Source: Chloroflexi bacterium GWB2_49_20
GTDB lineage: Bacteria > Chloroflexota > Anaerolineae > Anaerolineales > Villigracilaceae
NCBI GenBank assembly: GCA_001796335.1
Contig: MGMF01000014.1
Location: 9,982 to 73,981, forward strand
Direction: 5' to 3'
DNA: 64,000 nucleotides
In this document: positions 32,791-41,411 of the stretch, one piece after another
Numbering within the stretch: position 1 is the stretch's first letter
How the letters are laid out: every line of letters begins with the position of its first letter
Notes under the pieces: generated by a model
Seen by the model: only the letters and a program-made list of their open reading frames with translations
Databases searched by the model: none
What the model was told of the DNA's origin: nothing
Translations under genes and position numbers: made by a program

Positions 32791-34065
32791 TCAGGCCGCA
32801 GATGGCTGGGGGCTGAAGCGCGATTTGTTGCCGAAGAAGACCCAGGTCAGCAGGATGGCCACGGCATACAAAATGGTTGTGATCAGGAAGAGCGGTGAGA
32901 AGCCGTAGCGCTGCTGGACGATGCCTGAGAGGTACGGCCCGACCGCCCAGCCCACGTTCCAGGCCCAATTGCGCAGGCTGTTGATGGTACCCTGCTCGGT
33001 TTCTGCCGTGCGCTCCATGGCATACGCATCAAAGAGCGGCGCCACCATGTTCATGAGCGTGCCGCGCATCAGGAATCCGATCACAGCCAGCCAGGCGAAG
33101 GGTGAGAATCCCAGCAGGATCAGGAACACCAGGCTGACGCCCTGTGACAGCACGATCATGCGGATCTTGCCGCCCAGGTTGCCCACCAGGCGCGGGCCGA
33201 TAAAGGTGGCCAGTCCGATCATCAGGGATGAGACCGCAAACAGGATACCCAGGGTCTGGTCGCTCATCTGGTAGCGTTCTGAGAAGAACACGTTCAGGTA
33301 CGGAACCACCATGGCCGCGCCAATACCGGTGATCAGGCCGGGCAGGGTGAGCTGGATGGTGAGCGGGCGCTTGAGGATGCCCCAGATGGAAGTAAAGGTG
33401 GCGTGTTTGATTGGGATGTGCGGGGTGTGGTTGACGTTGGGCGGCTCTTTAATGAACAGGATGGGTATCAGCACCACAAAGCTGGCCAGGACGCTGGTAA
33501 GCAAGACGGCCTGGTAGGCAGCCGCACTCTGGTCAGGCAGGTTGAACAGGCGGCTGAAGAAGCCGGGCAGCACTCCAGCCAGGGCGTTACCCAGCGTGCT
33601 GGCGAGTGGGAACACGCCAAAGGAAAGGCTGAAGAGCAGGTCACGGTTCTTTTCATCCGAGACCTTCATCATGAAGGGAGCCTGGCTGAGGAAATAGAGC
33701 TGCCCGGTGGCGCCCCACATGAAGGCCATGACCAGCATGAGGATGGGTTGATGCACAACCAGCATGCTGACAATGGCGATGTTGGCCAATGTAAAGCCGA
33801 TCAGCATGGAGCGCTTGCGCCCGATGCGGTCGGAGAGCATGCCCATGGGCAGTCCCAGGGCTAACGCGGCGATGGACGGCATAGCATTGATGAGACCCAA
33901 GTATTCACGGCTGTGCCCATCTGCCAGGATATAGAAGTTGAAGAACAGCCCAAAGGCGGTGAACAGGAAACCGTCCAGCAGCAGTGCCAGCAAAAAAAGC
34001 CTGGCCGGCTGGCTGAGTTTGCCCACCTGTTGGAACTGTGAGTGGAAGAGGTTAAAGATTTTCAT
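32791..34065 (-). CDS. MFS transporter
   Basis: A 424-residue protein with about twelve transmembrane helices and a cytoplasmic loop in the middle (about 215-245). The MFS signature between helices 2 and 3 is present as GLPMGMLSDRIGRKRSML (about 75-92). Length and layout suit a drug/metabolite exporter of the 12-helix class, but the substrate cannot be read. It lies downstream of an Eis-like acetyltransferase on the same strand, a pairing that would suit detoxification. Confidence 0.9.
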   Translation of the reverse strand: MKIFNLFHSQFQQVGKLSQPARLFLLALLLDGFLFTAFGLFFNFYILADGHSREYLGLINAMPSIAALALGLPMGMLSDRIGRKRSMLIGFTLANIAIVSMLVVHQPILMLVMAFMWGATGQLYFLSQAPFMMKVSDEKNRDLLFSLSFGVFPLASTLGNALAGVLPGFFSRLFNLPDQSAAAYQAVLLTSVLASFVVLIPILFIKEPPNVNHTPHIPIKHATFTSIWGILKRPLTIQLTLPGLITGIGAAMVVPYLNVFFSERYQMSDQTLGILFAVSSLMIGLATFIGPRLVGNLGGKIRMIVLSQGVSLVFLILLGFSPFAWLAVIGFLMRGTLMNMVAPLFDAYAMERTAETEQGTINSLRNWAWNVGWAVGPYLSGIVQQRYGFSPLFLITTILYAVAILLTWVFFGNKSRFSPQPSAA

Positions 34066-34097
34066 GACGTTATTCTCTAAAGATCGGTATCTCTATC

Positions 34098-34134
34098 AGG
34101 TAAGCCCAAAGGACATGCTTTGCAGAAACCTGTC
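34098..34134 (-). repeat. Dispersed repeat, copy 2 (minus strand)
   Basis: On the minus strand this reads GGACAGGTTTCTGCAAAGCA then TGTCCTTTGGGCTTACCT, close to the copy at 26956-26992. The spacer also contains GATACCTGTCC (34149-34159), which partly repeats the end of the unit. Confidence 0.6.
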
Positions 34135-34201
34135 CAACGTTTTTAATGGAGATACCTGTCCTATGGTAAGTAAGAAGAGGCCTGCCCGATAGTATGAAAT
34201 G

Positions 34202-35551
34202 TCAGGCCAGCGGCAGCACCAGGGAGGACTGTTTGGGGAAGAGCACATTCAATAGTATGCGAACTTCATCAGCTTTGTCCCAGCAATCTGCAAACGAGAG
34301 CTGGAGTTCATCGAAGGTGCGGTAGCCAAACAGCAGCTGCAGGAAGGTGAGATCGGGGAAGGCGGCGTCGCCATCCTGGCTGGAGACGGGGGCGAAAGTC
34401 TCCACGCTGGTCAGGCGGCCGGATTCAAAGGTCAGCTTGAGGCCGGAGCGGTAGAAATTTAGGCTGAGCGTTCCGCTGTGCCCGACCACCAGTTCAGACT
34501 CCGCCAACCGCTTTTCGAGGGCAGGCCGGATGTGGCGGATAAAGCCGGCCAGGTCTGGCAGGCGCAGGTAGAAGGCATACGTGTCACGCAGGCGCGGCAG
34601 CTTCTCGCGGAAGACTTCATAAGCCGGGTGGCTGAGGCCAAGCCAGAAGGCATAGGCCAGGCGTGGTTTGTCCGCACTGGTGGCATATTCGCCGCCGGTT
34701 TTCCACAGGTAGCGCGCCACGGCAGGGGTGACAGCCAGCCAGGAGACACCGGGCTTCAGCTCAAAAGAAGTCATGACCAGGCCGGTGTCCCAGTTGAACC
34801 AGGGGTGGGTCAGGTAACCGACCGGTTCGCCCGCGGCTGTCTGAATGATGCGGATCTCGAGGCGATTGACATTCTTGTGACTCATGCCCAGCAGCTCATA
34901 ACGCCAGGCGTTTTCATCCCGCAGGCAGATTACCAGCGAGCGGCGGCTGCCATATGCACTGACCTGCATGATGAAGGCGATGTCGCTCTCCACGGCCGGG
35001 CGAATGAGGTAGGCTTCGCTCTCGACGTCCTTCAAGCGGGGCAACTGAGCTTCAAACCCCACCCGTCCGCCTGAAAGATCGAGGGCCATTTCGTAGCCAA
35101 ACTGGCGATAGTAATAGGGAATGCCAGTGATGGCCTGCACCATCTGGCCGCGCGCCAGGCTCCATTTGTGGACCTCTGCAAACTGCTGGCGCACCAGTCC
35201 ACGCTTGCGGTAATCGGCATGCGTGCCCACCACTTCCGGGCGGCCGACTCCAAATGGGATGCCAGCATAAGACCAGGTTTGCGAGATCAGGTTGAGGGAC
35301 GAGACGATCTGACCGGTGCGGGTGTCCTCCACGATAGTGAAGTCACCCGGGTCAAAGGTGGGGTGTGGGCGGCTCAGCAGGTCACGCACCCAGGTGCCGA
35401 CACGTTCATCAGGCTTATCCGGGCCGAAATCGCTGTGCATCTTGCTGTTAAATTCTGCCAAGGCATCTGCATCTGCGGGTGTGGAACGGCGCAAGGCCAG
35501 CCCATCTCCCAGCTCGCACAGGAGGGTTTTGGTTTGTGTGATGGTACTCAT
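34202..35551 (-). CDS. Eis-like GNAT acetyltransferase
   Basis: A 449-residue multi-domain acetyltransferase. The N-terminal GNAT domain (about 15-160) has the acetyl-CoA loop VVGTHADYRKRGLVRQQF, which fits the R/Q-x-x-G-x-A/G motif as RKRGLV. A second GNAT-like region (about 180-310) and a C-terminal sterol-carrier-like domain (about 340-445) follow, the Eis arrangement. Eis enzymes acetylate aminoglycosides and other amines; whether this one does is unknown. It is in the same transcription direction as the other acetyltransferases, 141 bases after the HAD gene. Confidence 0.85.
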   Translation of the reverse strand: MSTITQTKTLLCELGDGLALRRSTPADADALAEFNSKMHSDFGPDKPDERVGTWVRDLLSRPHPTFDPGDFTIVEDTRTGQIVSSLNLISQTWSYAGIPFGVGRPEVVGTHADYRKRGLVRQQFAEVHKWSLARGQMVQAITGIPYYYRQFGYEMALDLSGGRVGFEAQLPRLKDVESEAYLIRPAVESDIAFIMQVSAYGSRRSLVICLRDENAWRYELLGMSHKNVNRLEIRIIQTAAGEPVGYLTHPWFNWDTGLVMTSFELKPGVSWLAVTPAVARYLWKTGGEYATSADKPRLAYAFWLGLSHPAYEVFREKLPRLRDTYAFYLRLPDLAGFIRHIRPALEKRLAESELVVGHSGTLSLNFYRSGLKLTFESGRLTSVETFAPVSSQDGDAAFPDLTFLQLLFGYRTFDELQLSFADCWDKADEVRILLNVLFPKQSSLVLPLA

Positions 35552-35692
35552 AGTATTGTCCCGTTGGGATATTATCCCGATGGCGAGGCAATCCGGAGGA
35601 GCGCCTTGCCATGAAAGTAGTTATGCTTATATTTTATTGTCCGGCCGTGCCTTCCCAAGAAAGCGGGGAGTTGGCCTGATACCAAGTGGTTA

Positions 35693-36295
35693 TCAGGCTG
35701 CCAGCAGAGTTTCCAACTCTCCAATAGCCTGTCCGGGTTGGACGAAATGAATGGCGTGCATGCCAATTTTTCGGGCGGCTTCAACGTTCCTGAGCGTGTC
35801 GTCCAGGAAGACAGACTCTGCCGGGAGGACCTGGAGATTCTGGAGAGCAGTCTGGTAGATGCGGGCATCCGGCTTGGCATAGCCCACTTCGGCGGAGATG
35901 ACCATGTCATCGAACACGTCAGCAAAATTATGAGCGGTGATCCAAGCACGCATCCCGGACCAGGCATTGCTGATGGCGCCCACCTTGATGGTTGGGCGCA
36001 GGTTGCGCATCAGATCCACCAATTTGAGATCAATCCGGTCTCCGGCGAAGAATTCGGTGCAAAGGCGCTCGCCCTCTGAGCCTGGCAGACCCAGGGAAAG
36101 GGCGACATTCTGCCAGTGCTGGTCTTCCGTGATGAAGCCCAGCGAGGCCTGCTTGCTGGACTCATTCTCAAAGACGAGTTTGTCGATGTCTGCATAGGTC
36201 AGGCCCAGGCTTTGTGCCAGTCTGGTACGCGGCTCACGCTGTTCAGTACGGGCAATGACACCACCGAGATCAAAAAACACGGCCCGAATGGTCAT
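35693..36295 (-). CDS. HAD-family phosphatase (YihX-like)
   Basis: A 200-residue HAD hydrolase. Motif I reads FFDLGGVIA with nucleophile D9; the usual second aspartate is glycine, as in the YihX-like DLGG subgroup. Motif II is SNAWS (about 108-112), motif III includes K at about 137 (GYAKPD), and motif IV is VFLDDTLRN (about 158-166). Its ATG overlaps the stop of the zinc-ribbon gene (ATGA), so the two are co-translated. The substrate is probably a small phosphometabolite, not identifiable here. Confidence 0.9.
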   Translation of the reverse strand: MTIRAVFFDLGGVIARTEQREPRTRLAQSLGLTYADIDKLVFENESSKQASLGFITEDQHWQNVALSLGLPGSEGERLCTEFFAGDRIDLKLVDLMRNLRPTIKVGAISNAWSGMRAWITAHNFADVFDDMVISAEVGYAKPDARIYQTALQNLQVLPAESVFLDDTLRNVEAARKIGMHAIHFVQPGQAIGELETLLAA

Positions 36296-36534
36296 AATTT
36301 CTTACCGGCCTGGCTGTCGTCAGCAGGGGCATCGGTGATGGCCTTCAAATCCGCCTGCCAGTTGGGGTAGGAGTGCTCGAGTTTGAGGCGTTCAACGCGG
36401 TTGGCCCGGCGGCACTTGGGACAGTGGGCATGGTAATACTGCAAGTTCTCGTCATTCATACTCTGAATGGCGATCAATTTTTCCTCGCGACCGATGGCAA
36501 ACATGGTCTGGCAATAGGTGCAACGTAGTTGCAT
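36292..36534 (-). CDS. Small zinc-ribbon protein
   Basis: An 80-residue protein with two CxxC pairs, CTYC (5-8) and CPKC (about 38-41), preceded by HAHC, forming a probable zinc ribbon. The tail is charged. AAAGGAG lies seven bases before the ATG at 36534; the frame is open upstream but overlaps the neighbouring acetyltransferase region. The family is not named. It is coupled to the HAD gene by a four-base overlap. A nucleic-acid or protein-binding role is possible. Confidence 0.8.
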   Translation of the reverse strand: MQLRCTYCQTMFAIGREEKLIAIQSMNDENLQYYHAHCPKCRRANRVERLKLEHSYPNWQADLKAITDAPADDSQAGKKL

Positions 36535-36646
36535 GGAATTACTCCTTTCTATGATCGGGACAATCGACTTTATTGTACCCGTTTTGAGTGGTGTTGTTTC
36601 CGGAGATTCTGCCTGTGGTACCAGGCTGGCAGAAACTTCGGATGTC

Positions 36647-37666
36647 TTAATCCAAGGGTTTGCGATAAATGGTGAACTGCTTGGTCTGGCGGTAACCCAC
36701 ACCCTGGTAAAGCCGCAGGGCGCCGCTCAGGTTTTGTGAATCCACTCCCAGGGCGGTTTCGGTCATGCCCATGTCCTTGAACATCTGGATGCTCTGGACG
36801 ATCAAGGCGCGGGCCAGACCCAGTTTGCGCCAGGGACGACGTACACTGATGCCTTCGGTGTAACCACGCAGGCGCTTGTATTCGTCATTTTCAGGCTGGT
36901 CGATAAAATTGAGAACCATGCCGGCCACCTGGTCGCCAGCCCAGGCCACTTTCCAGAGATGGGGTTGAAATATCTTCTGACCCTGCCACTCACGAAAATT
37001 CTCATCACTTTCAGGTACGTAGCCCCAGTGGTCTTTGAAGGCTTCCTGCATGGCATCCCAAATGGGGCGGATGTGTTCATCCTTCACCGGGCGCACTTCG
37101 AGACCAGCCGGCATAGGTGTAGCCGGCAGGGGATCATTGATGGGACGCTGCATATTGAACTCATAACGGGCAGGCTGGTAGCCGGCTTTCTCCAGCAGTG
37201 CTATGGTGCCTTTTTCGGTATCAGCCGCGCCTGCCTGGAAGAAACGAGGCCCTGTATTATCATGTTCAGAAGCCAGCTGGCGCAGTCGGTTTTCAGTCCA
37301 GTTCAACATAGCTGAACCGATGCCCCTGCGGCGCCATTCGGGAAGCAGGAAACCAAATGTTAAGTAGAAGGTGAGACCATCATCCTGACGGTTCCAGGTG
37401 AGGCGCGTGTAAGCGACCAACTGATTGTCGATCTCAGCCATGAGCATGTCCCTGGAAGGGTCACAACGCTCGAGGTGATTGTAAGTATTGGTGATATCCT
37501 GCAGAGTGGTGGAGCGCTCAACCCCATCCTGAGATTTGGAGCCGTTGATGACTTTCAGCATGAGGGGCAGATCGGATTCTCCGCGGTAGGAGCGGTAGAT
37601 GAGGCCGGGAATGAGCGGGGCATCTGGTACGAGGATGCGTTCATTGATCAATTGTTGTGCAGCCAT
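36647..37666 (-). CDS. Tandem-GNAT acetyltransferase
   Basis: A 339-residue protein made of two GNAT domains. The first (about 15-165) has the acetyl-CoA motif PEWRRRGIGSAML; the second (about 180-335) has RRPWRKLGLARALI and a typical C-terminal VDSQNLSGALRLYQGVGY. Such fused GNATs occur in mycothiol synthase-like and resistance enzymes, but no cognate substrate is evident. The start at 37666 follows GGAG seven bases upstream. It directly follows a related gene (22-base gap), suggesting duplication. Confidence 0.87.
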   Translation of the reverse strand: MAAQQLINERILVPDAPLIPGLIYRSYRGESDLPLMLKVINGSKSQDGVERSTTLQDITNTYNHLERCDPSRDMLMAEIDNQLVAYTRLTWNRQDDGLTFYLTFGFLLPEWRRRGIGSAMLNWTENRLRQLASEHDNTGPRFFQAGAADTEKGTIALLEKAGYQPARYEFNMQRPINDPLPATPMPAGLEVRPVKDEHIRPIWDAMQEAFKDHWGYVPESDENFREWQGQKIFQPHLWKVAWAGDQVAGMVLNFIDQPENDEYKRLRGYTEGISVRRPWRKLGLARALIVQSIQMFKDMGMTETALGVDSQNLSGALRLYQGVGYRQTKQFTIYRKPLD

Positions 37667-37688
37667 TTTATACTCCGTTGATATAGCT

Positions 37689-38603
37689 CTAAAGTGGTTT
37701 CTCATAGGTGAGCAACCGGAATGATTTTTTAAAACCCATGCTTTCGTAAAGTCGAGCGGCAGAGAAATTGTCAGATTCGACACAGACACTGGTCTGGGTC
37801 ATGCCCAGATCGTGCAGGCGCTGCAACCCGGCGGCCAGGACGGCTTTGCCCAAGCCGCGCCCCCGGAAAGCGGGGTGTGTGCCAACCGGCTCGAACAGAC
37901 CAACCCGAGTGACGGGATCCGGCCACAGGAGGCAGAAGGAGGCAAAACGCCCTTCGGGTGACACGGTCACCAGATCATTTTCGGGGCGGTAGACAGGCGA
38001 CTGCATAAAGCGCAGCATACGCGGGCAGTAATCTTCAAAAGATTTACTGGAACCAAAAGCGGCGTGGGAAGCAGCCGCCCGCAAGCGGACTTCGTGCTCT
38101 CCGGCCACCGGGCGGACTTGGAAGCCTTGTGGCATCTTTATTCCGGGCAGATCGGACTCAAGTGAGCGCTGCATGAGGAACATGCCCTGTGGGCTGGGCA
38201 GGAAGCCGCGCATTTCGAGCCAATGGATGCGAGACAGGTCAGTTTCAGCCACCCACATGGTGCGGATATCCCGGCTGTGCAGGTTTTTCAAGGTGCTGGC
38301 ATGGAATTCTTCGGCCCACAGCATGATCTTGGCTTCGAAAGAACGGCCATGCATTTCGGGCGTCACAAAAACGTCGAAGGTGCGGCTGGAGGTTGAGAGT
38401 AGCGACCAACCTGCCAGGCGTGAATTCCATTCCCACAGGCAGATCTTGTCCCGCAAATTTTCGTCGGTGTAGAACAACCACCAGCTCAGGTCGCCGGGGT
38501 GGACATAGTAGGCGTGGTTGGCCGCCTGCCGGCCTGCAGTCAGGACGGCTTGCATCTCTTTGAAATCGCTAAGATCGCGATAAGGGCGGGCGGTAATAGT
38601 CAT
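37689..38603 (-). CDS. GNAT acetyltransferase, first gene of the cluster
   Basis: A 304-residue protein with a degenerate N-terminal GNAT-like half and a canonical C-terminal GNAT domain: GTHPAFRGRGLGKAVLAAGL carries the acetyl-CoA loop and VESDNFSAARLYESMGFKK the closing signature. A GGAG seven bases upstream supports the ATG at 38603; an in-frame ATG four codons earlier lacks one. It is the first structural gene after an unusual 490-base leader with two short reading frames and a terminator, so its expression may be attenuated. Confidence 0.87.
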   Translation of the reverse strand: MTITARPYRDLSDFKEMQAVLTAGRQAANHAYYVHPGDLSWWLFYTDENLRDKICLWEWNSRLAGWSLLSTSSRTFDVFVTPEMHGRSFEAKIMLWAEEFHASTLKNLHSRDIRTMWVAETDLSRIHWLEMRGFLPSPQGMFLMQRSLESDLPGIKMPQGFQVRPVAGEHEVRLRAAASHAAFGSSKSFEDYCPRMLRFMQSPVYRPENDLVTVSPEGRFASFCLLWPDPVTRVGLFEPVGTHPAFRGRGLGKAVLAAGLQRLHDLGMTQTSVCVESDNFSAARLYESMGFKKSFRLLTYEKPL

Positions 38604-38675
38604 GGCAAACTCCATATTTTTTGGAGGCAGCGCCTGGTCTATGTGATCCGGAGAAGGCTGGCTGGTGTAGACCAA

Positions 38676-38798
38676 TCAGTCGTTCCGGTAAGGCCAGGGC
38701 ACAGCCGGAGGACGGGTGGGTAGGTTGCGGGTTGGGAAGTGAAGCTTTCCAACGGTCAATACAGGTGGGATGGCAAGGTGAATTCGATTTGTTGGCAT
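38676..38798 (-). CDS. Candidate 40-residue leader peptide (uORF2) before the GNAT gene
   Basis: An ATG at 38798 preceded by AGGA (nine bases) opens a 40-codon frame ending at TGA 38676. The peptide is proline- and arginine-rich, ending NLPTRPPAVPWPYRND, a kind of sequence that can slow ribosomes. The stop lies next to an imperfect hairpin (GGTCTA/TAGACC) that reaches to just before the GNAT ribosome site. Translation is inferred, not shown; it may be fortuitous. Confidence 0.3.
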   Translation of the reverse strand: MPTNRIHLAIPPVLTVGKLHFPTRNLPTRPPAVPWPYRND

Positions 38799-38888
38799 GT
38801 TTTTCGATCCTCATTTCTAAATTTACTTGTCGTTGTCCTTCTCAGGAAAAATCCTGTCAGGCATATGTTAATAATGGTTTGTTTGATA

Positions 38889-38970
38889 ATAAAAAACGAC
38901 CACGGTTCTTGCCCATGGCCGCCTTGGAGGAGGGGATAAAAAAGACCACGGGCTGAGTGCTCCGTGGTCT
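38889..38970 (-). terminator. Terminator with two alternative 3' arms in the GNAT leader
   Basis: On the minus strand the arm AGACCACGG (38970-38962) can pair with CCGTGGTCT (38951-38943), which is followed by TTTTT: a good rho-independent terminator with a ten-base loop. A second identical 3' arm, CCGTGGTC (38905-38898), is also followed by GTTTTTTATT. The same 5' arm could use either, an arrangement typical of attenuators or tandem terminators. It sits between uORF1 and uORF2. Confidence 0.7.
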
Positions 38971-38993
38971 GAAAAATCTATGCGTATATCTTT

Positions 38994-39083
38994 TCAGTCA
39001 ACAGGCGCACTCCGCGAAGGCAAAACAACACCGCTGCTGGCATCGTTGCGAACGCTTTTGGTATCAAGCAATGTGTTATTCAT
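38994..39083 (-). CDS. 29-residue small ORF (uORF1) with strong ribosome site
   Basis: AAAGGAGG lies eight to nine bases before the ATG at 39083, the strongest ribosome site in this region, and a consensus promoter lies 39 bases further upstream. The 29-residue product begins MNNTLLDTKSVRND and ends SRSAPVD; it has no cysteine and no membrane helix. The TGA at 38994 is 24 bases before a terminator hairpin. The layout is that of a leader peptide controlling attenuation, or of a short peptide gene with its own terminator. I do not recognise the sequence. Confidence 0.55.
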   Translation of the reverse strand: MNNTLLDTKSVRNDASSGVVLPSRSAPVD

Positions 39084-39121
39084 TAAGTGCGCCTCCTTTC
39101 AAAAGATAGTCTAACGGCGAG

Positions 39122-39150
39122 AGTTTACCATGCCTGTTTTGAATGGTCAA
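39122..39150 (-). promoter_or_regulatory. Sigma-70-type promoter of the GNAT leader
   Basis: On the minus strand TTGACC (39150-39145) and TAAACT (39127-39122) are separated by exactly 17 bases. Transcription would begin about 30 bases before the strong ribosome site of uORF1, giving a leader of about 510 bases before the first acetyltransferase gene. Confidence 0.7.
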
Positions 39151-39229
39151 GGGTTTTAATCTAATTTTAATATTTCTTATAAAGAACCGGGCGCGCATAC
39201 GTCCCTGGTTTGAGACGACTCTGGGAGAT

Positions 39230-39559
39230 TCAATCCACGATGAACAAACGCACACCCGTGGTGGTAGATGAGCGGTGAGGGTGGGTATCATCCGCCACCT
39301 GGTAGCTCATACCGGGGGTCAGGGTAAACTGCCGTCCATCTTCCAACTCTGTGTTCAGCTCGCCTTGCATGACCAACAAAACATGGCCGCGCGGGCACCA
39401 ATGGTCAGCCAAGTATCCGGGTGTATATTCGACCATGCGTACGCGTATGTTGCCCATTTCAAAAGTGCGCCAGTAGGCCATGCCGGTGGTGCCTTTGTGT
39501 TCGGTGGGTGTGATGGTGCTCCAGTCGATGGTGTTGAAGGGGACATCCTGTATTTTCAT
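39230..39559 (-). CDS. DHCW-type small cupin
   Basis: A 109-residue single-domain cupin. The family signature appears as YLADHWCPRGHVLLVMQGEL (about 49-68), and the second half has FTLTPGMSYQVADDTHPHRS. H53 and H58 with later histidines could bind a metal. The family is uncharacterised and widespread. AAGGAGAAG precedes the ATG. The gene lies just upstream of the leader promoter on the same strand, so some read-through into the leader is possible. Confidence 0.88.
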   Translation of the reverse strand: MKIQDVPFNTIDWSTITPTEHKGTTGMAYWRTFEMGNIRVRMVEYTPGYLADHWCPRGHVLLVMQGELNTELEDGRQFTLTPGMSYQVADDTHPHRSSTTTGVRLFIVD

Positions 39560-39637
39560 AAGGTTACTTCTCCTTGGGAATAATAAAGTTGAACAATTGA
39601 TAATAAGTAAAAACCAACCAGTGGAAAAAGCAGGTAT

Positions 39638-41278
39638 TTATGGAGCCACCTCAATAAAAACAGGGCTCGCTATGAGCGTGATGTCAAGCATAGTCAATGG
39701 AACTGTTAGATCCTGAACTTCCAGTTGGGATTGCCCGAATTGGGTGGGGGTCCTGGTCAGGTGGGCGAAACCAGCAGGTAAAGGCAAACTCACAGACTGA
39801 GAGGGAGTATCATCACCCGGCAGGTGGAGCTGGCCGTCATCGTACCACAAGACCCAGACCAGGCCATTCGGGGTTTCGAATTCGTACGCCCAAACATCCG
39901 GGCCCAGGTCCACCCGGGTAACCGAACTGAACTGGGCGATCTTGTTGATCACCAATCCCAGGCTGTAGAAGGCCGGACGGGGATCACTGGCGCGGCGGGA
40001 CTGGCTCCACTCCTTGCCATCGAAAGGCAGCTCCCCGCCCGGCTTTTGATTGGTTATATCTGTATTGGTCAAACCCATGAACATGGATGCGCCCAACATC
40101 GGCACTGCCAGCTTGTCCACCCCAGCCAGGCTGGTCTTCCAGTCTTCCAGGTTGCCAATGTTGATGCCGCGCAAGCCCTCCCCTGCGGAGACCACGAGCT
40201 TGCGTACCAGGCCGATGGCGGTTTCAGAATAGATCCAATCCCGGGCAGCCGGATAGCCAGGAGTGCCGGGATCCGCCATGTCTGTCAACAAGGCAACCAT
40301 ATCATCGCGTGTGGCGAGAGTGACCGGGGAGAAAGGAGTGGGTGGCACAAAGCCACCGAAACCGACCAGGCCGGACATGGGAAAGGCATCCCCGATCCAG
40401 ATCGGTTTTTCGCCGCAACCGTTTTGCTGCAATTGAGCACGGATCCAAGTTGTTGTGGGCGGGATCTCGGTGTAATTTCCCAGGGAGTGAAAATCGACCA
40501 TATCATAGGCGTCACAGGCAGCCAAGATAGTCTGGATCTCGGGCACGCTTTTACGCATGTAATCGACGGGTGTAGCCAGGCGCCGGTTCAGTTCGGTAGT
40601 ATCCGGAGCGCCATCAAAAATGTCTGTCATGAGCAGGGCTACCAACAGCACGTTCGCCTGCGGGTCAGCTGACTTGACAGCCGGATAAGCGATACGCAGT
40701 AATCGGACATATTCTTCGGCACTACCGGGCCAGAAACCGGTGAACTCACGCTCGATGCCATATTCCCGGACCGGAAACAGTAACCCGGGCATGTCTTCCA
40801 CCCCATCGGAATCGTAGCGTTCCACCGTGGCAGTCACAAAGGCGGCGTAATCATCCAAATATTCAGGTTTGGGGAAGGTATCGCCCTGGTCTCCGAGCGC
40901 AGGTGGTTTGGAGGCTGCCCAGGGTGAGAGGGCTGCCAGGTTCATTTGTAACCCGGTAAACCCGGCCTGCTGGTATTCCAATACCAGGGCATCCAGCGGT
41001 TCCCAGGTGTAAACACCCGGTTCAGGCTCGATGTTACCCCAGATGGCAAAGGCATCCTGCAGCTTGGCATATTTCACTCCGGTGGGAATGTAAAAATCTG
41101 CCACGCCCAAAATGCCATATTCGATGGCAATGGTGAAGTCCGGGTTGGCAAGCGGGGCTGGTGTGGTAGGTGTGGATGAGGGGGAAGGGCTGGGACTCGA
41201 TGCGGGGAGCTGCGCAGTCTGCCCGCAGGCCAAGCTTATCAAGACCAGAACTGTTAAAGAAAGAATGATCCGTTTCAT
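39638..41278 (-). CDS. Lipoprotein with glycosidase-like TIM-barrel domain
   Basis: A 546-residue exported lipoprotein. The signal peptide ends in SLACGQ (lipidated cysteine at about 17), followed by a Ser/Pro/Thr-rich linker (20-45). The following domain reads like a GH-type TIM barrel: LQDAFAIWGNIEPEPGVYTWEPLD, then VREYGIEREFTGFWPGSAEEY (about 170-190) and a later YDMVDFHSLGNYTEIPPT. The acid pair E in REYGIE is a possible catalytic residue. A C-terminal beta domain follows. The start at 41278 follows AAGGGG; the frame is open 26 codons upstream. The substrate is unknown. Confidence 0.65.
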   Translation of the reverse strand: MKRIILSLTVLVLISLACGQTAQLPASSPSPSPSSTPTTPAPLANPDFTIAIEYGILGVADFYIPTGVKYAKLQDAFAIWGNIEPEPGVYTWEPLDALVLEYQQAGFTGLQMNLAALSPWAASKPPALGDQGDTFPKPEYLDDYAAFVTATVERYDSDGVEDMPGLLFPVREYGIEREFTGFWPGSAEEYVRLLRIAYPAVKSADPQANVLLVALLMTDIFDGAPDTTELNRRLATPVDYMRKSVPEIQTILAACDAYDMVDFHSLGNYTEIPPTTTWIRAQLQQNGCGEKPIWIGDAFPMSGLVGFGGFVPPTPFSPVTLATRDDMVALLTDMADPGTPGYPAARDWIYSETAIGLVRKLVVSAGEGLRGINIGNLEDWKTSLAGVDKLAVPMLGASMFMGLTNTDITNQKPGGELPFDGKEWSQSRRASDPRPAFYSLGLVINKIAQFSSVTRVDLGPDVWAYEFETPNGLVWVLWYDDGQLHLPGDDTPSQSVSLPLPAGFAHLTRTPTQFGQSQLEVQDLTVPLTMLDITLIASPVFIEVAP

Positions 41279-41411
41279 CGGTAGACCCCTTTTCCAGTTA
41301 TTTATTCTTCTAGGTAGAACGCCCCGAAGATTGATGTGATTCAAGTCTGTTTTCACAGTACACCTGAGAGTTGGTGGATAACGTCAGATAATTTATTATC
41401 AACAATGCGGT

